A stretch of 64,000 bases of DNA from Thamnaconus septentrionalis (lineage: Eukaryota > Chordata > Actinopteri > Tetraodontiformes > Monacanthidae). Below are positions 59,454 to 64,000 of the stretch, piece after piece. The notes under the pieces were generated by a model. The model saw only the letters and a list, made by a program, of their open reading frames with translations, was not told where the DNA came from and did no database searches. Made by a program: the position numbers and the translations under genes. The stretch is from the NCBI GenBank assembly GCA_009823395.1, contig CM020507.1, forward strand, positions 4,052,501-4,116,500, in the 5' to 3' direction. The first letter of the stretch is position 1, and each line of letters begins with the position of its first letter.

Positions 59454-62400
59454 GTGGTGAAGGCCTGCAGGAGAAGTGAGGAGCTGAACTACTAAACCTG
59501 CTTTCAGGCAGAAGGCTGCAGGTTGGCAGCGCAGCTGGCAGGCTGGAGGGCAACGCTAGAGGTTGGCAGCACCGCAGGAGCAGTGTTGAGGTATGAATTA
59601 TGCTTTCAGATCAGAAGCAGGAAAAACAAAAACACACACACAGTTTCTGACTTGAACAAAAACAAGCCTAGAATCAAGTCAACATACATCTTTCTTTCTG
59701 TTAAAGATCAGCAATGGTGTCACTCTGATCCGATACCAAGCAAGACCGACGCCGACATTGTCGATACTGGTATCAACCATGTTTCTGGAGATCGGAATCT
59801 TAGAGTCCTTCATCCATCAAGGAATCCATTAAGGTCACAACAGCCTGAGAATGCAGTTGACAAGACGGATCCTCAACATGCAGGGCGACCGTGCTGCAAA
59901 AGTTTTTACACATTAAACACTTTCAGACATATTTGCATAATCGACTGATTTTTTTTTTTTATAAAGGATTTTGATCAACGCTGGTCTTCAGTGTGATATC
60001 CAAAATACCCATAATAGACATTCTATGATTTGCAACTGCGGTTTTGTTTTCATATTTTTGTTTTTTTTTGGGGGGGGAGACATTCTCGCACCGCACTGAG
60101 CCACTGCACTAGATGGAATAACTGGACAGAATAAGTACTGGTCCATCGTTTGAGCCCAGAGAGCAGAGCCTGATTGTTATAATCAGAAATAGAGCGGCCT
60201 GCTCTTCCACTCCACCGTCTTCTCACTCTGAAGGGGCTGTTAGTTCCTTTCTCAGCGCAGAGTGAGGGAGAGAGAGAGGAAGATGGAGGGACTGTAACAG
60301 CAGAGTGGCGGGCCACACCGCAGTCTTGCTGAAAATGCAGCAACTCATTGTGCTTTAATGCACACTGGGCAAAAGAAAAAAAAAAAAACATCCAGCCAAT
60401 GGCCGTGAGCCATCACATCCCATCCAGGTATTCTCCGCAGGACGCCCCACCCCCCCGCCGGCCAATCTGCCGTCCCCGCCATCTATTTTCAGCAAGGCCA
60501 CATAAACCCGTGGTTTTCACTGCTGGAAACTTTTATAAGACCGACTTCTTCTGCTCAAACAAGGCTTCAGAAGGAGCCCCCACGCAATCCCGCGGGCTTG
60601 CAGCAGGTAGAAGAGAGAAGAACTGGTTTCCATTTTTCCCCCACCTGCTTTATTTAAAATGAGGCCTTGTTCCCTCATCCAAAGCTTCAGCGCCGAACAT
60701 TTGATCCGACTACAAACGGTGACGCAGACATTCATGGCAACCCATGCAAGCGCTGCGCATCACACACTTTTTATTTTTTCAACACTTGGAGTTTTGCTCC
60801 AAAATGGTCCACAACTAGTGGAACTCAAACTGCTCCCAGAACACAACACAAGAGCACAGGGAGGACAACTCTGACGGGAAACCAGTCGGATAGCATGAAA
60901 TCTTGACTTTAGGAGGCTGGAAAGCCTCTCAGAAAGATGAATCAGACTATCATTAACATCTGGAACATGTTTTATTGTTTTTTGATCAGATTTACCGAGC
61001 TTCTGCATGGGCACAAATACAAAACGGGCCGTTCTGAGCATAGAGAACCAGTAGAGAACTTTCATTTTGCAGGTGTCATTCATCCTCCACTAACAATCGT
61101 AATTCACATCAGATATTCCTCCGCAGCCCATTGGATGTGCAGGTCATTGAAAGATGGAAATGATGGCTGGAGGACAGTGAGATGTGTGCTGCAGGACCCC
61201 ACACTCGATGGTTGACCTTCAGCTTGGGCTCTTTCCCGCAGGGGCCAAATGTGCGAAATATGTGCCATGACATCTATTTCCACCTGCACGTCAGTTTGGG
61301 GACGTTCATCCATAAAACGGCCTGCTTAGACGAGCGAGTCTCAGAGAGCTCCAATCAGAATGACGGATGCTGGTCCGGTCGGCGCTCCGGCTGCACTTCA
61401 TTCCAGGAGCGACGTTTGCCCTGACCCGCCAACCTCAGCCATTCTCTCCAGCTGGCCCACTGATGTATGAGTGCCCACACAGCAGCGCGACAGAGGCTGA
61501 TAACCGAGCGCACTTCATCGCAGGTTCTCGGAACCCTGATCGTTATTTCTCCTTCCAGCAGAGCAACACATTTCTTCTGCGGTAAAAAGAAACTTTTCCG
61601 TGCAGAGATGATTCAGTAGTGCGGCTCGACTGCAGAGACTCCTCGTGGTTATGGATGATGTGTTTAGGGATTATGTTTTTATGGGGGTTGTTTGCAACAC
61701 GTTATTTTTCTTTGTCCCATGAAAAATAAAAGCGCAGTAGTGAAGTAAGCAGTGAATTTCCTCGGACCTTGCAGCAGGTCTGCTTATGTAAAAGTATCGT
61801 CCACTACTGGTGACCCAACATGCTCTTGGAGGGGTGTCCCGTTTCCTTGGGGTAAAATTTCATCACTGCCCCCCCGTGACTCAGTTCCGACGGCCAAGTG
61901 AAGGGGTAGAAATGGGAGGTTTGCTGCCAGGAGGAAACAGTGCCGGCACAGTGCCTGTAAGAATGCCTGATTGTAAGCGGCAACCGTGATATTGAGATAT
62001 GAGCCCAATTGCAATCAATTCTAAAAACTGGTCAGCTTTGCATGCGAGGTGGCACAAAACAGCGCACAGAATTTGTTGCTAAATATGTCGACGGTCCACC
62101 AGAAGCCTCAAGAGTAAAGAGTGATGGTGAGCGGAAGCAACATTTGAATTATTAGCTGAACAAGGGCGTTAATTAAAAACATCTCAGCTTCAGTCTCTTC
62201 CATTTTCACCTTAACAGCTGCCTATTTTTCCCCAAAAATTCGCTTTGAGGGGAAAAAAAAGGCGATAATTGGAGTGCGACGGCTCCATCCTCAGCCGCTA
62301 ACGAAGCAAAAGCAGGCGGAGACGAGCAACAAAAGGTTCCATCCTGACGCCGCTGCTGCAGAAGTCGTCCCAGAGATTGCGACAGAGTGAAAAACTGAAA

Positions 62401-64000
62401 ACTACTCTTTTCCCTGTGGCCCTAACGTCCGTGGTTAAAAAGGGTTAAACCAGAGCAGAGAATTTCATCATTTTAATCTTCCTGGTGGATCTTCCAAATC
62501 TGATCATCATCGAGAAGCCCGTTGGCTGTCGAATGGTTTCTTGATTCCAGTCAGAGAAGCCGGGCGTGCCAGACTTCTCGGCAGGCTGGTTAGCGTCTGA
62601 TCATCACAACAGCTTTTCGCGGCAGACTGAGGAGGGAACCATCTGTGAGCATCTACCTGCAGTCTGGAGGTGAAGGCAGCCAGAGCGCAGCTGGCCGACG
62701 CCCACACAGAGGGATTAGAAGGCGCAGCTGCTTTGTTATGAAACAGCGGCTTCAGAGATTAGGCCTTTTATTGATGCATTAATGGATCGGCCCTGGCACC
62801 CTGGGCCCAAAAAGCATCCCAGCCTCTGTGTGTGAGTGTGTGTTACAGTTAAGGCCAAAATTTCCATTTTGTTTCTCTCAGTTTGTCTCGGTGGCTCAGG
62901 TACGCGTGAAGTCAAGAGGACACAGATTGCGGGCGATCCGGAAATAGATCTTCAATAAACAACATCTTAATGCCCAACAGATGAATCAAATCCTCCAATT
63001 TTTACAAAAAAGACACTGATAGATGATGTTTACGCTTTTCACTGGAAGGGGCTTAATGGAAGGGAGAAAAAAAACCTCGAGTAAGATAAAGATAAACTAA
63101 TAGCCAGCAGCTGGCTGTTGGTGCTTCTTCAAACCATTAAGAAGCTCCATTTGCTGCACTGGAAGTTCTGGTGTCTTTCAAGATGAGGTCTTAACTCAAC
63201 TTTGACCAAAAGCAGGTTAGTCACTTGCAAATGTAAGGCTGGTAGTGGACGTTTCAGGGAAGTAAAAGCAACCAGCACTCAGAGCTCCGGCTTGCTTTAA
63301 GCCAGGAAGTGAATCACACTGCCGTAGGAAAACATTCTCCAAAAATACCCAAATACAACACAGTGCTTGATGCAGGAACTCTATTAGAAAGGGTGACTTT
63401 GCTCAGCTTTGCTGAGTCTTCATCATATTGTTCATCTTTTCATAAAGAGGCCCTGATTTAAAGTGCACATGCCCTGATGTTGATATTAATAAATGGAGAA
63501 CAAAAACTCTTGTTGTATTAACTGAAAGTTTGGGAAGACAAACAAGAGACAACGAAAAAATAAAAAAGGTGAGAGTCTGCAGCCTCATTATTCTGCTGCA
63601 CAGAAAGAAGCTTAGCTTGCATTTATACTGCTTACCGCACTGTCTCCTTTATTAACTGCGGACTGTTTGTGAAGCACTTTTGGCTGGCCACTGGAGAGCT
63701 GCGTGTACATACAGCTTACACTTCCTGGATGTGGCAGTGTTTACATTTAGGTGCGCCTGAGTGTGACGGACCACAGGAAGTAGTGGTTTTGGCCATAAAT
63801 GTTTGTCGGCAGCGCACGACAAATAAATGTGCAGGCCGCTTGTGTGTAAAGGAGGGGTGTGTTTACGGTGTTTTCTGTGTTTTCCTTCGACTAAATACCA
63901 CTGAGGCGTCTGTCAAACATAAAAGGCAAAAAAATAAGCAAAAACAAAGTGACCTTTACGACTTTGAAACATTTTAAGAGGAAAGCTGTAAAATAAGCTG

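Larger units (their letters stand above)
56050..64000. other. Region upstream of strbp, no gene recognised
   Basis: Holds a CAA tract (57216-57253), a tRNA-like repeat (58858-59168), a GAACT pentamer tract (59425-59453) and non-repetitive DNA from 60400 to 64000. Short open frames here show no family features. It may include strbp 5' UTR exons or distal regulatory DNA. Confidence 0.45.

Overview
The window is animal nuclear DNA, almost certainly from a ray-finned (teleost) fish. It has vertebrate-type split genes with GT-AG introns, dense microsatellites, fish-type interspersed repeats and a Ty3/Gypsy-class LTR retrotransposon. Two vertebrate genes are recognisable: an intronless orphan GPCR, gpr21 (693-1796, plus strand), and strbp, the spermatid perinuclear / NF90-like double-stranded-RNA-binding protein (minus strand, coding exons spread over 31741-51705). 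In human the two genes are also close neighbours and point towards each other, which supports both calls. I saw no bacterial, plastid or viral operon structure.

Layout. 1-692: pyrimidine-rich gpr21 upstream region. 693-1796: gpr21. 1797-7351: AT-rich non-coding DNA with one copy of a dispersed repeat. 7352-17285: a complete LTR retrotransposon on the minus strand, with 1.64-kb LTRs, TGT...ACA ends and a 4-bp target duplication. It carries a PNMA-like gag and a pol with protease, reverse transcriptase, RNase H and integrase, broken by one stop and a few frameshifts. 17286-29528: gene-poor DNA with microsatellites and a roughly 190-bp tandem repeat containing telomere-like TTAGGG motifs (22849-23570). 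29529-29617: a phase-compatible candidate alternative last exon of strbp. 31132-31691: a very long AT dinucleotide tract just beyond the strbp stop.

31741-51705: sixteen strbp coding exons that join in phase. They give 702 codons, or 703 with a separately spliced ATG, encoding an N-terminal DZF domain, a nuclear-localisation-like basic stretch, two dsRBDs and a proline/tyrosine-rich tail. The initiator ATG is split off into an upstream exon; two candidates are listed (53409 and 56047). 51706-64000: strbp 5' intron or upstream DNA with a large CT tract, a GACT tract and an oppositely oriented pair of fish tRNA-like repeats; no further gene was recognised.

The most interesting signals concern strbp RNA processing. 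Exon 33795-33929 encodes the first half of the second dsRBD, is a multiple of three, has a poor donor, and lies between a long UG repeat at its acceptor and a complementary CA repeat after its donor. A perfect 15-bp intronic hairpin sits just upstream of the exon at 49248-49395. There is a possible alternative C-terminus, and the region just after the stop codon carries a 560-bp self-complementary AU tract. Since the product binds double-stranded RNA, autoregulation is a reasonable but untested idea.
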